Part shown: piece after piece, positions 7,071-8,313 of the stretch
Layout: each line of letters begins with the position of its first letter
Numbering within the stretch: position 1 is the stretch's first letter
From: an uncultured Opitutales bacterium
Lineage (GTDB): Bacteria > Verrucomicrobiota > Verrucomicrobiia > Opitutales > UBA2995
DNA length: 8,313 bases
Reading direction: 5' to 3'
Assembly (NCBI GenBank): GCA_937920335.1
Contig: CALGUT010000760.1
Coordinates: 1 to 8,313 of the forward strand
Translations under genes and position numbers: made by a program
Notes under the pieces: model-generated
The model's database searches: none
Told to the model about the DNA's origin: nothing
The model's input: the letters and a program-made list of their open reading frames with translations, nothing else

Positions 7071-7171
7071 AGCGTGATTTATGTCTTTTCCCGTTGAAGA
7101 TTCTACTACATAACTCAAGCCCCCAGTAAACTTTGGACCGTAGAGATTTTCATCTGATTTAATCTCACGCT
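7071..7171 (+). promoter_or_regulatory. Nested long hairpin in the presumed cysK leader
   Basis: An outer helix pairs AGCGTGA (7071-7077) with TCACGCT (7165-7171). An inner helix pairs 7095-7106 (TGAAGATTCTAC) with 7140-7152 (GTAGAGATTTTCA): twelve pairs, one of them G-U, with a single bulged G at 7145. The 33-base apical loop can form a small CCAG/TTGG stem (7123-7126 with 7133-7136). Asymmetric unpaired segments (7078-7094, 7153-7164) separate the helices. No T run follows, so it is not a plain terminator; it ends 33 bases before the cysK start codon. It matches no riboswitch I recognise (not a SAM or T-box pattern that I can see). It could be a leader RNA, a small RNA, or a degenerate palindromic repeat element. 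Confidence 0.4.
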
Positions 7172-7204
7172 CCCAAGGATTAATAAAGCTCACTTAGAAC
7201 CGTT

Positions 7205-8290
7205 ATGACATCAGAAAACTCCAGAACCACAGATGGCCTTGGCCGTCTCTTTGACAGCGTATTGGATACTATTGGTAATACCCCCTGTATTCGAATAAAC
7301 AATTTGGCGCCTGAAGGCGTATCCATCTATGTAAAGGCAGAGTATTTCAATCCTGCATCTTCCGTGAAGGATCGTCTGGCGGTGAGTATCATCGAGGAAG
7401 CAGAAAAGCGTGGCGATTTGAAACCTGGTCAAACCGTGGTTGAGGCGACGAGTGGAAACACAGGTATCGGTCTGGCAATGGTGTGTGCCGCAAAGGGTTA
7501 CCCATTGGTCGTGACGATGGCTGATAGTTTTTCGATCGAGCGTCGCAAGCTCATGCGTTTTCTAGGAGCAAAAGTGGTGTTGACTCCCAAAGCAGAGAAG
7601 GGATTTGGCATGTATAACAAGGCGGTCGAGTTGGCCGATGCAAATGGTTGGTTTCTCGCACGGCAGTTCGAGAGCGCGGACAATGCAAAGATACACGAGA
7701 ACACGACTGGCCGCGAAATAGTGGCGGACTTCGCTGGGAAGAAATTGGATTATTACGTAACTGGCTATGGAACCGGTGGAACGGTTACCGGTGTTTCACG
7801 TGTATTGCGGAAGGAACGTCCGGATACAAAGATTGTGCTGGTGGAACCTGCCAACGCGTCCTTGGTGGCTAGTGGCGTTGTGCAAGAGCGTGGAGCGAAT
7901 AATTCGCCGGGGGTGAGTCACTCGGCCTGGGAGCCACATCCGATTCAAGGTTGGACGCCCGACTTTATTCCATTCGTCCTACAGGAAGCCATTGATGGAA
8001 AGTATTACGATGAGCTCGTTCCGGTTCCCGGTCCTCAGGGTATCGAGTGGTCCCACAAATTGGCTCAAAAGGAAGGCATCTTCACCGGAATTTCCGGTGG
8101 ATCGACTTTTGCGATTGCGATGGGAATCGCTGAAAAAGCTGAGCCAGGATCTGTTATCCTGTGTATGTTGCCCGATACGGGAGAACGTTATCTTTCTTCT
8201 CCTCTATTCGCCAATATAGAACAGGAAATGACTGATGAGGAAATCGCATTGTCCTTGTCTACGCCAGGATATCATATGCCGACAGAATAA
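7205..8290 (+). CDS. cysK: Cysteine synthase A (O-acetylserine sulfhydrylase), PLP-dependent
   Basis: The enzyme makes L-cysteine from O-acetylserine and sulfide in the cytoplasm. At 361 residues it is longer than the usual 310-325. Visible motifs are NTPCIRI (25-31), the PLP lysine Lys55 in SSVKDR, the substrate loop TSGNTG (82-87), the PLP phosphate-binding loop GYGTGGTVTG (187-196), GISGGST (295-301) and the C-terminal LPDTGERYLSSPLF (322-335). The extra length comes from an N-terminal extension of about 15 residues, a longer loop around 220-250 (ending WEPHPIQGWTPDFIP, where classic CysK has HKIQGIGAGFIP) and a C-terminal tail with MTDEEIALSLSTPGYH, which is common in one CysK subgroup. 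Cystathionine beta-synthase is unlikely, as there is no haem or CBS domain. No cysE or sulfate-assimilation gene is adjacent in the window. The start is the first ATG after the leader hairpin, with no Shine-Dalgarno site. Confidence 0.95.
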   Translation: MTSENSRTTDGLGRLFDSVLDTIGNTPCIRINNLAPEGVSIYVKAEYFNPASSVKDRLAVSIIEEAEKRGDLKPGQTVVEATSGNTGIGLAMVCAAKGYPLVVTMADSFSIERRKLMRFLGAKVVLTPKAEKGFGMYNKAVELADANGWFLARQFESADNAKIHENTTGREIVADFAGKKLDYYVTGYGTGGTVTGVSRVLRKERPDTKIVLVEPANASLVASGVVQERGANNSPGVSHSAWEPHPIQGWTPDFIPFVLQEAIDGKYYDELVPVPGPQGIEWSHKLAQKEGIFTGISGGSTFAIAMGIAEKAEPGSVILCMLPDTGERYLSSPLFANIEQEMTDEEIALSLSTPGYHMPTE

Positions 8291-8313
8291 GCGCAGTCTA
8301 TTAATAGAGGCGG
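8291..8313. other. Cut-off region after cysK with a short palindrome
   Basis: The palindrome CTATTAATAG (8298-8307), flanked by CGC and GCG, sits seven bases after the stop codon. It may be the start of a terminator, but the window ends before any T run could be seen. Confidence 0.2.

Noticed and set aside
7094..7136. Sigma70-like or Bacteroidetes-like promoter pieces upstream of cysK (TTGAAG; TAAACTTTG)
   Set aside because: The spacings do not match either consensus, and both lie within the hairpin arms or loop.
6951..7193. 80-codon minus-strand open frame between the TPR and cysK genes
   Set aside because: No ribosome site, no recognisable family, low-complexity Cys/Pro-rich end, and it runs through both the TPR terminator hairpin and the cysK leader hairpin.

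Overview
The window reads as chromosomal DNA of a PVC-superphylum bacterium, most likely Verrucomicrobiota (Opitutae-like, less surely). The main evidence is the first gene, whose domain set (DUF1080 fold, PVC-type membrane-bound dehydrogenase domain, HEAT-like repeats, C-terminal CxxCH cytochrome) is a hallmark of Verrucomicrobia and Planctomycetes. A ceramidase-like exported protein, a DUF6172 protein and start codons without clear Shine-Dalgarno sites fit the same picture. GC content is close to 50% by eye. There are no mobile elements, CRISPR arrays, rRNA or tRNA genes that I can see.

Layout: (1) Positions 1-4738, plus strand, hold a two-gene translationally coupled unit: the 3' part of the large sugar-oxidation-type haem protein, then an exported neutral-ceramidase-like protein starting inside its stop codon (ATGA overlap). 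(2) Positions 4782-5105, minus strand, hold a small DUF6172 gene, convergent with the pair before it and divergent from the gene after it. (3) Positions 5242-6060, plus, encode a lipoprotein with a sugar phosphate isomerase/epimerase TIM barrel. (4) Positions 6061-6408 are a gap of about 350 bases with small inverted repeats and no convincing gene. (5) Positions 6409-6954, plus, encode a TPR lipoprotein followed by a probable intrinsic terminator. (6) Positions 6984-7204 are a leader-like region containing a long nested hairpin. (7) Positions 7205-8290, plus, encode cysteine synthase.

How they fit together: four of the six proteins are predicted to work outside the cytoplasm (cytochrome fusion, ceramidase-like protein, TIM-barrel lipoprotein, TPR lipoprotein). 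DUF1080 proteins and exported AP-endonuclease-type TIM barrels are families tied to breakdown of oxidised (3-keto) glycosides, so the left and middle of the window may contribute to periplasmic glycan catabolism with electrons passed to a haem. This is inference. cysK and the DUF6172 gene look like ordinary cytoplasmic housekeeping or conserved-unknown genes. The most unusual items are the domain fusion with its coupled partner, the apparent loss of the ceramidase nucleophile, and the unexplained structured region upstream of cysK.
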